Counted from the stretch's first letter, positions 1 to 9,051 are shown. The stretch: DNA of 64,000 bases from Pseudoselenomonas ruminantium (GCA_015058625.1 SVCA01000001.1:186001-250000); one strand, 5' to 3'. The notes: generated from the sequence alone by a model not told the origin. Program-made: numbers and translations.

Positions 1-1019
1 TTCTGCATGCCCAGACCTATGAGGCGCACCGGCTGGCGCTTTACCTTTCGCAGCAGCTCGACCGCAATTTTGTAAATCTCATAGCCGTCATCGGTACTTT
101 CACAGCCCTGAGAACGGGTAATGGACTTCATATCCCCATAGGTAATCTTGAGCGTTACCGTCCGGCCGTAAAGTCCCCGCTTCTTGAGCCGCTCGTCCAC
201 ATTGCGGGCCAGAATCAGCAGCACATCCTGCAAAAAGGCGAAATTCCGTTGGTCCTTCTGAAAGGTCATTTCCCGGCTCAATGACTTGGCATCGGCGGCA
301 TCATAATGAACCACCGGCCGTTCATCCATGCCTAACGCAGAATTGAGGATAAAGCTGCCGTGTTTTGGCCCCAACATTTCCAGCACCTGTTTGGACTTGG
401 CGATGATGTCTTTGACCTTATAAATGCCATAGCCATTTAATTTTTCTGCCGTGCGCCTGCCAATGCCAAAAATCACACGGATATCCCGCTCGCTAATCAG
501 CTTGCAATACGACTCCCGGTCAGGAATCACAAAAAAGCCGTCCGGCTTCTTCTCCTCACTGGCAATCTTCGCCGCCGACTTGGAATAGCCGATACCCACA
601 GAGCAGGTCAGTCCCGTCTCGGCTTTTACCCGGGCTTTTATCAAGAGGCCCAATTCCTCGGGACTATGAAAATTCCTTACCGAGCGGGTTACATCCAGAT
701 AACCTTCATCACAGGCAATATACTCCGTGACATCTGCGTAGGTTTCCCAGATGTGATGAAGTTCGCCGGATATTCGGCGGTATTTTTCATAGTCGCCGTG
801 CATAAAGACCGCCTGCGGACAAAGCCGATAGGCCTCCTTGATATTCATAGCCGAGTGGACGCCATACTTTCGGGCAATGTAATTGCAAGTGGAGACAACG
901 CCACGCTCATGGGGCTTGGCGCCGATAACAACCGGTCGGTTTTTCAGTTGGGGATTGTCCCGGATTTCCACAGAAGCAAAAAATGCATCCATATCCACAT
1001 GTATGATGACCCGCTTCAT
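1..1019 (-). CDS. dinB: DNA polymerase IV (DinB), C-terminus beyond window
   Basis: Y-family error-prone polymerase that bypasses damaged template. The reverse strand gives an uninterrupted frame of 339 codons from an ATG at 1019 to the window edge. The start is supported by an AGAGGA ribosome site about six bases upstream. The N-terminus has HVDMDAFFASVE, the Y-family metal-binding motif, and near residue 115 the frame reads CDEGYLDVT, carrying the catalytic Asp-Glu pair (usually SIDEAYLD; here Ala-Cys replaces Ser-Ile). A helix-hairpin-helix region (IFGIGRRTAEKLNGYGI) and the start of the little-finger domain follow. The gene runs out of the window, so its length and last residues are not seen. 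Other Y-family members such as UmuC are less likely because the N-terminal motif and the short linker fit DinB. Confidence 0.93.
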   Translation of the reverse strand, partial: MKRVIIHVDMDAFFASVEIRDNPQLKNRPVVIGAKPHERGVVSTCNYIARKYGVHSAMNIKEAYRLCPQAVFMHGDYEKYRRISGELHHIWETYADVTEYIACDEGYLDVTRSVRNFHSPEELGLLIKARVKAETGLTCSVGIGYSKSAAKIASEEKKPDGFFVIPDRESYCKLISERDIRVIFGIGRRTAEKLNGYGIYKVKDIIAKSKQVLEMLGPKHGSFILNSALGMDERPVVHYDAADAKSLSREMTFQKDQRNFAFLQDVLLILARNVDERLKKRGLYGRTVTLKITYGDMKSITRSQGCESTDDGYEIYKIAVELLRKVKRQPVRLIGLGMQ

Positions 1020-1221
1020 AATGTCCTCTTTCTGTGCGCGTAAGTAACTTACACAAAGTGTAACACAAAGACAGGATTCAGGCAAGGATAATAAAGCGGA
1101 TTATTAAAGACAGCATGTTATTCCTTTGAAAAAAATTTTTATCAGCGGCAGGAAAATCAAAAGATTGTGAAGAATTCTACATTTAGAAGCGTTTAGTATC
1201 GTCATAATAAAGGAGGAATTT

Positions 1222-1590
1222 ATGATGAAACTCTGGCACACTCTTCGCGCACTTGCTTTGGCGGCTGTTCTGCTTGTCGGCATTTCGGTTGCCAATGCAC
1301 CATCTGCTGATGCAAAGACTCTTACCCTTGTCAACAATACCGGCTATGATATCGTCGTATTGAACTGCGTTCCCACCAATGCGACTACCTGGTGGGAAGA
1401 TGTTCTCGGCAACGATATTTGGGCCAACGGAACGAGCGTCACCATCGACTTCGAAAAATGGGCGCTGAAAGACAAATGGGATTTCAAGGCTCATTACAGC
1501 GATGGCTACAGTGATGAATGGTACGGCGTCAATGTTCGCAACGTGAATAAGATTGTTCTGAGGAAGAACGGGATCAATGATTACTATTGA
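1222..1590 (+). CDS. small secreted protein of unknown function
   Basis: 122 residues with a clear signal peptide: MMKLW, a hydrophobic stretch (LALAAVLLVGISVA) and a likely cleavage site near NAPSADAK. The mature part of about 90 residues begins LTLVNNTGYDIVVLNC and is rich in Trp, Asp and aromatics, which suggests a small all-beta export domain. It resembles a widespread group of short secreted proteins with an N-terminal 'LVNxTGY' strand and a 'WE..LG.D' turn, whose function is not known to me. The start is well supported by AAGGAGGAATTT directly before the ATG. The gene stands alone, facing dinB, with no operon partner. Its two cysteines (one in the mature part) do not suggest a disulfide. 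I do not assign a function. Confidence 0.8.
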   Translation: MMKLWHTLRALALAAVLLVGISVANAPSADAKTLTLVNNTGYDIVVLNCVPTNATTWWEDVLGNDIWANGTSVTIDFEKWALKDKWDFKAHYSDGYSDEWYGVNVRNVNKIVLRKNGINDYY

Positions 1591-1623
1591 TTCCCTTTCG
1601 TAAGGAACAACAAGCAGGCAGAA

Positions 1624-1671
1624 AAGCGGGGCTATGCATAAGTGAGAAGGCACTTATGCATAGCCCCGCTT
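1624..1671 (-). terminator. perfect 21-bp hairpin, probable terminator
   Basis: Positions 1624-1644 and 1651-1671 are exact reverse complements (21 bp) with a 6-base loop. On the minus strand the stem is followed by TTTTCTG, so it best serves leftward transcripts arriving from the miaB-mutS-mutL operon. It also lies 34 bp after the stop of the secreted-protein gene and could act on that side, although no T-run follows there. Confidence 0.6.
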
Positions 1672-1673
1672 AG

Positions 1674-2233
1674 TTCGTGATAAAGGTATCCAGTTCATAC
1701 GTTGTCAGGGGCGAACGGAGAGTAATTTTTCTGTTTTCCGCTAAACGACCCCCTCGCAAAAGAAAGATGTCCAGTTACCTGCGCCGGGCAGGCCAACGGC
1801 GCTGCTTTCAGCGTATTTGCTTAGTTGCTTCCTACAGGGGCCGGCCTTCACTTCGTTCAGGCAGTCGCTCCCTACAGAAAAATCACTCCCCGTCCGCCCC
1901 AAACTACAGATTATGCAATCGGCGAGAACTCGTTGCTCCCGTTACAAGAACATCGATGTACTTGCCCCTTGTCACTGCGAAAATGCCAACTTATACGGAC
2001 ATTGCTTAGGGCGAAGGTGGTGATGCTTTTCGCCGTGGAACGACTGTCCGAACGCAGTGAGGACTGGCCCACCAACGGCATATACTAAATACTGCGCTGA
2101 ACATACGCGCCGCCGGTCTTGCCCGGCGCAGGTAACTAAAAAGCCCATACATTGCTTGTGGGTCATTCAGTGCAACGGCGAAAAGTATTACCACCTCCGC
2201 CCCACTGAGCTGTAACCGATTGCATTAAGCTCG
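1674..2233. repeat. 560-bp composite palindromic repeat, copy 1
   Basis: This gene-free stretch is homologous to 62320-62885. It is built of two hairpin-like halves in opposite orientation around a conserved centre. Half A (about 1706-1906) has ends near 1708-1734 and 1874-1900 that pair at roughly 24 of 27 positions. Half B (about 2009-2204) has its own paired ends (2009-2037 with 2173-2204). Each half contains a smaller GCGCCG...CGGCGC hairpin (near 1780-1802 and 2108-2130), and a TTCA-rich block in A (about 1848-1872) is an inverted match to one in B (about 2039-2070). The centre (about 1928-1967) is identical in both copies. Several short reading frames cross it but none has a ribosome site or family resemblance. 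It ends six bases before the stop codon of the neighbouring methyltransferase gene. Likely a non-autonomous mobile or structured repeat. Confidence 0.85.
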
Positions 2234-2238
2234 CATGG

Positions 2239-3036
2239 TCACCGCAGCCTCATTACCCCGTACTGCACTTTGCTGTACCTGCCGCCTGCCCGTTCCGTAA
2301 AACCCAGCCGGGCAAATTCGCGGCTCTTGCTGGATTCTTTGAGCACTACGCGGTGCCTTGCTACTCTGCGGGCTTCGGCGATTGTTTCTAAGGTCAGCGG
2401 ATTTTTGTTGGCCACGGGGCGCAAAGGCGCAATATTTTTGCTCTCGGCAAAGGGATGGCGGAACATGGGGTCAAAGTAGATGACATCCACGGAATTATCC
2501 GGCTGGGCTTTGAGATAATCATAAGCCTCGGTGCAGACAGTTTTCACCCGGCGCATGGCGGCAATCACCGTGTCGGTGTCATTGGTGTAGTTAGCCAAAC
2601 CATAGCCCACCACCGCTTCAATGAGCGGCTGGGATTCAAGGCCCGTAACACTGCCGCTGTCGCCGACCACGGAGCTTGCCACAATGGCATCGGCACCAAA
2701 GCCCAAAGTGCAGTCGAGCACATCCATGCCTGGTTTTAAGTCCATGGCTTCGGCCATGCGGTCGCCATCTCCGAAGCGCAGGTTCTTCAAGCGCAGATGG
2801 GCCATATTGGGATGAAAGAAAAGTTCTGCTTCCGGTGTCACTAAAGTCAGCAGGCCCTTTTTCGCCACGAGGGCAAACTTGGCATCATAGCTTTGACACA
2901 GGTCAGGGATAGCTTCCCTGCCGCGCTCGGCATAGGGAATCCCGAGCCTTTCCGCCATCTCCCGCGCCAGTTTTTCACTGGGCCGGTTCCATTTGCGGCC
3001 GGTGGTGGCAATGGCCTGCAATTTATTTTCGTTCAA
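2239..3036 (-). CDS. RsmJ-like SAM-dependent methyltransferase
   Basis: 265 residues. A class I SAM-binding core is visible: DVLDCTLGFGADAIVAS (motif I, about residues 105-121), an acidic motif II (GLESQPL) and IYFDPMFRHPF (about 190), which matches the DPMF catalytic loop of RsmJ, the 16S rRNA guanine-N2 methyltransferase. The N-terminal 80 residues (TTGRKWNRPSEKLAREMAERLGIPY) are typical of the Firmicute branch of this family rather than of E. coli RsmJ, so the exact substrate is uncertain. The start is a TTG with a weak GGATAG site. It lies 17 bp after mutL and ends the miaB-mutS-mutL transcript. Its stop codon touches the repeat at 1674-2233. Confidence 0.75.
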   Translation of the reverse strand: MNENKLQAIATTGRKWNRPSEKLAREMAERLGIPYAERGREAIPDLCQSYDAKFALVAKKGLLTLVTPEAELFFHPNMAHLRLKNLRFGDGDRMAEAMDLKPGMDVLDCTLGFGADAIVASSVVGDSGSVTGLESQPLIEAVVGYGLANYTNDTDTVIAAMRRVKTVCTEAYDYLKAQPDNSVDVIYFDPMFRHPFAESKNIAPLRPVANKNPLTLETIAEARRVARHRVVLKESSKSREFARLGFTERAGGRYSKVQYGVMRLR

Positions 3037-3053
3037 TATCTATCCACACTTTC

Positions 3054-4997
3054 TCAAAAGCCAAAGCCTGTCCGCTTGAACATCTTGGCTAAATCTTCAC
3101 TGCTGAATTTCAAAATCGTCGGGCGTCCATGGGGACAGGTATAGGGAAAGGCCGTTGTAGAAAGCTCATCGAGCAAAATCTCCATCTGCCGCATATTGAG
3201 TTCCTCGCCCGCTTTAATCGCCGCCCGGCAGGCAGTTGTTGCCAGACACGCCTGGCGGATTTCCTTGGCTGTTGTCTCGTGCATATTGCCCAAATCCGTC
3301 AGGATTTCCCGGATAATATCCTCGGCCTCATTTACCGGCACATCAGCAGGCACTTCCATCAGGCGGTAGTCAAAATCTCCCGCCGCCTCCATGTGAAAAC
3401 CGAGTTTGGCAAAGAGTTCCTTGTTGTCCTCCACCAAGGCAGCTTCTTTGCGGTCAAAGGTCAGAAGCTGATGCACCAAAAGCTGCTGGGAGGGAATGCC
3501 ATCGGCCATAGCCGAAAGCTTATCAAAGAGGATGCGCTCATGGGCGGCATGCTGGTCGATGATATATAGCCCTTTCAAATCCTGCGCGATGATATAGGTT
3601 AAATCCACCTGCCCAATGGGAATCATGCGCCCCGTATTTTCCACAGGCTGCTCCGCAGTTGACGGGTCAGCAGTTGACAAGTCAATTTTTGACGGGTCAT
3701 TTGACATGTCAGAATTTGACTGGTCCATATTTTGACCATCTGCCACCTCGTCATGGCGCTCGGCCTGCTGATAATGCACCTGCCGTTCCTGCTGCAGCTT
3801 TGCCTGTGCTTCGGCAAAGCTTACCGCAGGCTTCACTGCCGGGCGGCTGACCGCTTCATAAATGGTTTTAGGCTGATAGCTGCCGGAATGCACCGGAGCA
3901 GCAGGCGCTGCAGGTGCCGGGGAACTGGCGGGCACAAACTGCATGGGCTCCATGCTGTATTCCACTTTGGGCTTTTCCACGACCGCCGCCACTTCCGTCA
4001 AATTGCCAGAGCTTGGACGGATGGCATCTAAGACCGCCTTATAGACAGCCTTAAAGATACGGCTCTCGTCCTCGAACTTCATTTCGCTTTTCTGCGGATG
4101 GACGTTGACATCAATCGTGCGCTGGGGCACTTCGATTTTGAGCACCGTGAAGGGAAAACCGCTTTTCGGAATCAGCGAGCGGTAGGCGTTGTCAATCGCC
4201 TTGGCAATGGCGCGGTTCTGAATGATACGACCATTGACGATAAAAGTCTGCCAAGTGCGGGAACTTTTGAGCATCGAGGGCTTGGTGATAAAGCCCGAAA
4301 TTTTCAGGTCTTCATCCTCCAAGTTAAGGGTCAGCAAAGAGTCTGCCACCTGCCCGCCGTAAATGGCCTGTACGGTATCAAAGAGATTACCATTGCCCGG
4401 CGTCACCACCGAGGTCTTATTGTTGTTGATAAACTGAAAGGCAATATCGGGACGGGACAATGCCAACTTGATGATGAAATCGTTGATTTTGCCGCCCTCG
4501 GTATGGTTGGTCTTGAGGAACTTCTTGCGGGCGGGCGTGTTGAAGAACAAATCTTCCACCTTGATGCTCGTACCCACATTGCAGCCCATTTCGATAATAT
4601 CCGGCGCCTTGCCGCCACTGATTTCCACCTTCGTGCCCAAATCACTGCCCGGCTCACGCGTCAGCATGGTAAAACGGGACACGGAAGCAATCGTCGGCAG
4701 GGCCTCACCACGGAAGCCCATGGTAGAAATGCTGTTGAGGTCCGACACTTCCTGAATCTTGCTCGTAGCGTGGCGCAGGATGGCCACAGAGGCATCTTCT
4801 TTACTCATGCCCTTGCCGTTATCCGTCACCCGCATAAAGGATGTGCCGCCTGCCATGATTTCCACTTCGATGCGGGTCGCCCCCGCATCCATGGCGTTTT
4901 CGATGAGTTCTTTAATTACCGATGCCGGACGCTCCACCACTTCGCCGGCGGCGATTTTGTTGATGGTATTATCGTCAAGCACATGAATCTTCGTCAT
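3054..4997 (-). CDS. mutL: DNA mismatch repair protein MutL
   Basis: 647 residues; couples MutS mismatch recognition to strand incision. The N-terminal GHKL ATPase shows ELIENAMDAGA (motif I, about residue 31), DNGKGM and GFRGEAL. The C-terminal dimerisation/endonuclease domain has DQHAAHERILFD near residue 480, then QACLATTACRAAIK and CPHGRPT, so this is a nicking-type MutL. The last acidic residue of DQHA(x)2E(x)4E is Asp instead of Glu. The linker (about residues 340-450) is low-complexity, and about residues 424-446 are a pentapeptide run (DQSNS, DMSN, DPSKI, DLSTA, DPSTA) encoded by five TGAC-NN-GTCA palindromes at 3660-3726. The start ATG overlaps the mutS stop by 4 bp, so the two are translationally coupled. 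Confidence 0.97.
   Translation of the reverse strand: MTKIHVLDDNTINKIAAGEVVERPASVIKELIENAMDAGATRIEVEIMAGGTSFMRVTDNGKGMSKEDASVAILRHATSKIQEVSDLNSISTMGFRGEALPTIASVSRFTMLTREPGSDLGTKVEISGGKAPDIIEMGCNVGTSIKVEDLFFNTPARKKFLKTNHTEGGKINDFIIKLALSRPDIAFQFINNNKTSVVTPGNGNLFDTVQAIYGGQVADSLLTLNLEDEDLKISGFITKPSMLKSSRTWQTFIVNGRIIQNRAIAKAIDNAYRSLIPKSGFPFTVLKIEVPQRTIDVNVHPQKSEMKFEDESRIFKAVYKAVLDAIRPSSGNLTEVAAVVEKPKVEYSMEPMQFVPASSPAPAAPAAPVHSGSYQPKTIYEAVSRPAVKPAVSFAEAQAKLQQERQVHYQQAERHDEVADGQNMDQSNSDMSNDPSKIDLSTADPSTAEQPVENTGRMIPIGQVDLTYIIAQDLKGLYIIDQHAAHERILFDKLSAMADGIPSQQLLVHQLLTFDRKEAALVEDNKELFAKLGFHMEAAGDFDYRLMEVPADVPVNEAEDIIREILTDLGNMHETTAKEIRQACLATTACRAAIKAGEELNMRQMEILLDELSTTAFPYTCPHGRPTILKFSSEDLAKMFKRTGFGF
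3660..3726. repeat. five-unit TGAC-NN-GTCA array inside mutL
   Basis: Palindromic units begin at 3660, 3675, 3690, 3702 and 3717 (the last with one mismatch), giving spacings of 15, 15, 12 and 15 bp. All are multiples of three, so the mutL frame stays open and gains repeats of the form Asp-x-Ser-x-x. The array sits in the disordered linker between the ATPase and endonuclease domains. Confidence 0.85.
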
Positions 4998-7588
4998 ACG
5001 CGACCTGCCTCCCTTTTCGCCTGCTCCTGCAGTTTATAGAGTTCATTCATGGCCTCGAGTGGGGTCATGGTCATTACATCGAGCGCGAGCAGCTTGTCGC
5101 TCAGGCTGTTTGCAAAGAGCGAGCCCATCATATCCATGGAAGCCGGAGCCTGCTTGTCTGCCGGCTTGGCATTTTCCGCTGCGGGCACAGCGGTGGCCGC
5201 TTCCGATTCCAATTCGGCGAGAATATCTTCCGCCCGCTTGGTCACGCTCTTAGGCAGCCCTGCGAGCCGCGCCACATGGATACCATAGGACTTATCTGCC
5301 GCCCCGGGCACAATGCGCCGCAGGAAGGCCACCTGTGTGCCGCGCTCCTTTACGGCTACGCAGTAATTCTTCACGATATCGTCTTCCAAATCCGTGAGTT
5401 CATGGTAATGCGTCGCAAAGAGGGTCTTAGCATGAACCTTCTGCTCGATATGTTCAATCACGGCGCGGGCAATGCTCATGCCGTCAAAGGTACTCGTGCC
5501 GCGGCCGATTTCGTCGAGAATCACCAGGCTGTTCTTGGTAGCGTATTTGAGAATCTGCGCCACCTCATTCATTTCCACCATAAAGGTACTCTGGCCGCTG
5601 ACGAGGTCATCGCTGGCGCCGATACGGGTAAAGATTCTATCCACCGGCGAAATCGTTGCCTCGCGGGCGGGAATAAAGCTGCCAATCTGCGCCATCAGCG
5701 TAAGGAGCGCCGTCTGCCGCATATAGGTGGATTTACCCGCCATATTGGGGCCGGTAATCAGCATGATTTCACAGCTGCTATGGTTGAGTTTCGTGTCATT
5801 GGGCACAAAGAGGTCACGGGTCAAGATGCGTTCCACCAGCGGGTGACGGCCGTCCTTGATATCAATTTCGCCGTTATTTGCCATACGGGGCCGCACATAG
5901 TTATAGGCGACGGCAGCTTCGGCCAGACTCGTGAGCACATCGACAATGGCGATTTCATGGGCCGTGCTCTGAATTTCCGTCAGGCGGCTCTTGATGACCT
6001 CGCGCACTTCGGTGAAGAGATTGTACTCAATGCTGACAATCTTTTCCTGTGCGCCGAGAATCTTGGTTTCAAACTCCTTGAGTTCTTCCGTGATATAACG
6101 CTCGGCGTTGGCCAAGGTCTGCTTGCGGATATATCTATCCGGCACCAAATCCGCGCCGCTATGGCGCACTTCGATATAGTAACCAAAGACCTTGTTATAG
6201 CCGATTTTGAGCGACTTAATGCCCGTCGCTTCCTTCTCGCGCTCCTCGATTTCCTGCAGCATGGACTTGCTGTCATGGGCAATGCGGCGGTATTCGTCGA
6301 GGTCTGCATTGTAACCGTCCTTGATGATGCCACCATCCCGCAGGGAAATGCCTGGTTCCTCCACAATCGAACGCTGGAGTAAATCCACCAAATCGTCAAA
6401 CACATGGATATTTTGCTGACAGTTCATCAGGACATTGGCCTGCACACCGGCCATCTTGTTTTTGATGGCCGGCAGACTCATCAGCGAAATCTTCAGGGCA
6501 ATCAAATCGCGGGCGTTAGCCGTACCCACCTCAATGCGGGTCAGCAGACGCTCAAAGTCGTGAATATCCTTGCAGGCTTCCCTAAGCCCCCCGCGCAGGG
6601 CAAAGTCCTTCGTGAGTTCTTCCACCGCATCCAAGCGCTGATTGATGGGCAGGATGTTTAAGAGCGGATATTCGAGCCATTTTTTCAGGAGACGGCTGCC
6701 CATGGCCGTGTTGGTAAAGTCGAGCACATCAAGCAGGGTATCCTTCTTGCCCCCGTCCCGCAGATTGCGCGTGATTTCGAGGTTCCGCAGGGTATAAGTG
6801 TCAATGATGAGATTTTCCGAAGCATCGAGAAAGCTCAGCTGATTAAGGTGCGTCAAATCCGTCATCACCGTGTCATGAAGATAATCCAAAAGGGTTGCCA
6901 CAGCTTCTTTCGCACCTTCATCGGAAGGCCGCATATCAGAGGCAAAATGCTCGATAATCCTGTCTTCCACCGCCGGAGAGATTTCCTCAATCATGGTATA
7001 GGAGGTTGCGGGCAGACGCAAATCCGTAAATTCCTTGAGGCTTGCCATAAAGGAGGGCTTGCCCACCACCAGAAGCTCCGGCATAGCCAGACGATAGAGC
7101 TCATCATAGAGCATCTGCTCCCGGCTGCCGCCGCCATAGATGCCATAGAAACATTCACCGGTGGAAATATCGGCGCCCGCTAAGATAATCTGCTCCGCCC
7201 GCTCATAAACCAGCGCAATATAGTTGTTAGCCGAATCCTTGAGCGCAGATTCAGACAGTACCGTACCCGGTGTAATAACCTTGATGATTTCACGCTTAGT
7301 CAGCCCCTTGGCCTTGGGGTCGCCAATCTGCTCGGCAATGGCCACCTTGTAGCCGCGGCTCACGAGTTTATTGATATAGCCTTCGGCCGCATGATAGGGC
7401 ACACCGCACATGGGCGCCTTATCCGTATTGCCGTTGCGGCTTGTAAGCGTCAGGCTCAGTTCCTTGGACACAATCCGCGCATCATCAAAGAACATTTCGT
7501 AAAAATCACCCAAACGGAAAAAGAGAATGGCCTCGGGATGCTGTTCCTTGGTGGCCAGATATTGCTGCATCATGGGTGTTAATTCCAT
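4994..7588 (-). CDS. mutS: DNA mismatch repair protein MutS
   Basis: 864 residues, the usual length. It binds mispaired bases and slides as an ATP-dependent clamp. The N-terminus carries the mismatch-probing motif GDFYEMFFDDA (about residues 27-37). The C-terminal ABC ATPase has GPNMAGKST (Walker A, about 617), STFMVEMNE (signature region), LVILDEIGRGTSTFDG (Walker B) and TLFATHYHEL. A C-terminal helix-turn-helix tail (ITMTPLEAMNELYKLQ-like, read as MTMTPLEAMNELYKL) ends the protein. A GGAGGTG ribosome site lies about 11 bases before the ATG. It is the second gene of the miaB-mutS-mutL operon, 78 bp after miaB, with a hairpin in that gap. Confidence 0.98.
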   Translation of the reverse strand: MELTPMMQQYLATKEQHPEAILFFRLGDFYEMFFDDARIVSKELSLTLTSRNGNTDKAPMCGVPYHAAEGYINKLVSRGYKVAIAEQIGDPKAKGLTKREIIKVITPGTVLSESALKDSANNYIALVYERAEQIILAGADISTGECFYGIYGGGSREQMLYDELYRLAMPELLVVGKPSFMASLKEFTDLRLPATSYTMIEEISPAVEDRIIEHFASDMRPSDEGAKEAVATLLDYLHDTVMTDLTHLNQLSFLDASENLIIDTYTLRNLEITRNLRDGGKKDTLLDVLDFTNTAMGSRLLKKWLEYPLLNILPINQRLDAVEELTKDFALRGGLREACKDIHDFERLLTRIEVGTANARDLIALKISLMSLPAIKNKMAGVQANVLMNCQQNIHVFDDLVDLLQRSIVEEPGISLRDGGIIKDGYNADLDEYRRIAHDSKSMLQEIEEREKEATGIKSLKIGYNKVFGYYIEVRHSGADLVPDRYIRKQTLANAERYITEELKEFETKILGAQEKIVSIEYNLFTEVREVIKSRLTEIQSTAHEIAIVDVLTSLAEAAVAYNYVRPRMANNGEIDIKDGRHPLVERILTRDLFVPNDTKLNHSSCEIMLITGPNMAGKSTYMRQTALLTLMAQIGSFIPAREATISPVDRIFTRIGASDDLVSGQSTFMVEMNEVAQILKYATKNSLVILDEIGRGTSTFDGMSIARAVIEHIEQKVHAKTLFATHYHELTDLEDDIVKNYCVAVKERGTQVAFLRRIVPGAADKSYGIHVARLAGLPKSVTKRAEDILAELESEAATAVPAAENAKPADKQAPASMDMMGSLFANSLSDKLLALDVMTMTPLEAMNELYKLQEQAKREAGRV

Positions 7589-7631
7589 GTAAGCACTGCA
7601 CCTCCACTAAAATCGATAAAATAACGGCAGA

Positions 7632-7653
7632 AGCTCCCTCGCCTGAGGGAGCT
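7632..7653 (-). terminator. hairpin between miaB and mutS
   Basis: AGCTCCCTC (7632-7640) pairs with GAGGGAGCT (7645-7653) around a 4-base loop. On the minus strand it is followed by TCTGCCGTTATTTT, a poor T-run. It could be a weak terminator or an attenuating/mRNA-processing hairpin that lowers mutS expression relative to miaB. Confidence 0.45.
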
Positions 7654-7666
7654 CTCCTAATCTATA

Positions 7667-9016
7667 TTACACACGAATTCCTTTTAACACCCAGGTCTGC
7701 GGGTGCGTAATCTTCACGTTTACAAAATCACCGGGCTGCTCATCCTGATGATTGAAAAGCACGATTTTATTCGTTCGCGTATGCCCAGTCCAGACAGATT
7801 CATCATTCTTGCTAGGGCCTTCGACCATCACTTCCATAACCGCATCGAGTAAAGCCTGATTCTTCTCGAGGCTTATCTGATTCTGCACGGCCATCAAAGC
7901 ATTGAGCCGTTCCTTCTTCACATCATCCGCCACTTGATTATCCATCGTGGCCGCCGGCGTGCCGCTGCGCTTGGAGTAGATAAAGGTATAGGCCGAATCA
8001 TAGCGGATTTCCTTTAAGAAGTCCAGCATCTGCGCAAAGTCCTCTTCCGTTTCGCCCGGGAAGCCCACAATAAGGTCCGTTGTAAGTGATGCTTGCGGCA
8101 GGCGGGCGCGAATTTTGCGCACGAGTTCCTTATAGCTTTCCACCGTATAAACACGGTTCATGGCCTTCAGCAGATGGTTGCTGCCATACTGCACCGGCAG
8201 ATGAATATGCTCGCAAAGGTGCTCGCCCGTGGCAATGGCCTCAATCACTTCGTCGCTCAAATCCTTGGGATGGGAGGTCATAAAGCGCACCCGCTTGATG
8301 CCTTCCACCTTGTCCACCATCTTTAAGAGTTCGGCAAAGGTCGCAAGCTTATGGTCCTTGCCATAGGAGTTGACGTTCTGCCCTAAAAGGGTGACTTCCT
8401 TATAGCCCTGCGCCACAGCCTGCTCGACTTCCTTCACCACATCTTCGGGACGGCGGCTGCGCTCACGGCCGCGCACATAGGGCACAATGCAGTAGGTGCA
8501 AAAGTTGTTGCAGCCATACATGATGGGAATCCAGGCCGAGAGCTTGCCATCACGGGCCACGCGGTGGTCTTCGGCGATAGCCGGTGCCGTCTTGGCATCC
8601 AGTTCCGTATTGACCACATGACCGTGTTCGCGTTCAATTTCCTGCACAACCGCGTTGAGTTCATGCACCTTGCCCGTACCGAGCACGAAGTCGATATGCG
8701 GTGCCCGCTTGATGAGCTTATCGCTTTCTTTCTGGGCCATGCAGCCGGTGATACCAAAAATCAGTTGCGGATTCTTGCGCTTGATATTCTTGATTTCCCC
8801 GATTTTGCCATAGACCTTATCCTCGGCCGTTTCGCGTACGGCACAGGTATTGATGATGAGAAGGTCCGCTTCTTCCAGCGGCGCATCATCGGCGAGGCGC
8901 TCATAGCCGATATCGGCCAGCTGCCCTGCCATACGTTCGGCATCGGCCACGTTCATCTGACAGCCATAAACTAAAAATTTGACATAGCGCTGGGCTTTGC
9001 CATTTATTATCTTCAT
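7667..9016 (-). CDS. miaB: tRNA-2-methylthio-N6-dimethylallyladenosine synthase MiaB
   Basis: 449 residues; a radical-SAM methylthiotransferase that thiomethylates i6A37 of tRNAs. The N-terminal UPF0004 domain starts VYGCQMNVADAERM and has further cysteines at INTCAVRETAED and GITGCMAQKE, which bind the auxiliary 4Fe-4S cluster. The radical-SAM motif is YGCNNFCTYCIVPYVRGRERSR (CxxxCxxC, about residue 166; quoted over its key cysteines). A C-terminal TRAM domain follows. The family split from RimO/MtaB is made on the 'CAVRETAEDKVYGKIGE' block. It is first in the operon with mutS and mutL, a common arrangement in Firmicutes, and has its own promoter at 9052-9080. Confidence 0.97.
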   Translation of the reverse strand: MKIINGKAQRYVKFLVYGCQMNVADAERMAGQLADIGYERLADDAPLEEADLLIINTCAVRETAEDKVYGKIGEIKNIKRKNPQLIFGITGCMAQKESDKLIKRAPHIDFVLGTGKVHELNAVVQEIEREHGHVVNTELDAKTAPAIAEDHRVARDGKLSAWIPIMYGCNNFCTYCIVPYVRGRERSRRPEDVVKEVEQAVAQGYKEVTLLGQNVNSYGKDHKLATFAELLKMVDKVEGIKRVRFMTSHPKDLSDEVIEAIATGEHLCEHIHLPVQYGSNHLLKAMNRVYTVESYKELVRKIRARLPQASLTTDLIVGFPGETEEDFAQMLDFLKEIRYDSAYTFIYSKRSGTPAATMDNQVADDVKKERLNALMAVQNQISLEKNQALLDAVMEVMVEGPSKNDESVWTGHTRTNKIVLFNHQDEQPGDFVNVKITHPQTWVLKGIRV

Positions 9017-9051
9017 ACTTCTATGTTCATTCCTTTTGCAAAATATAACTC

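Noticed and set aside
1677..2194. Several short open frames on both strands within the repeat (and their equivalents at 62427-62738)
   Set aside because: They lie wholly within the palindromic repeat, lack ribosome sites, and the two copies do not preserve one common frame; frames such as FRQSLPTEKSL arise from the repeat DNA.
3660..3726. CRISPR array reading of the spaced palindromes in mutL
   Set aside because: Units are 10 bp with 2-5 bp spacers, in frame within a gene, and no cas genes are near. No CRISPR array was found anywhere in the window.
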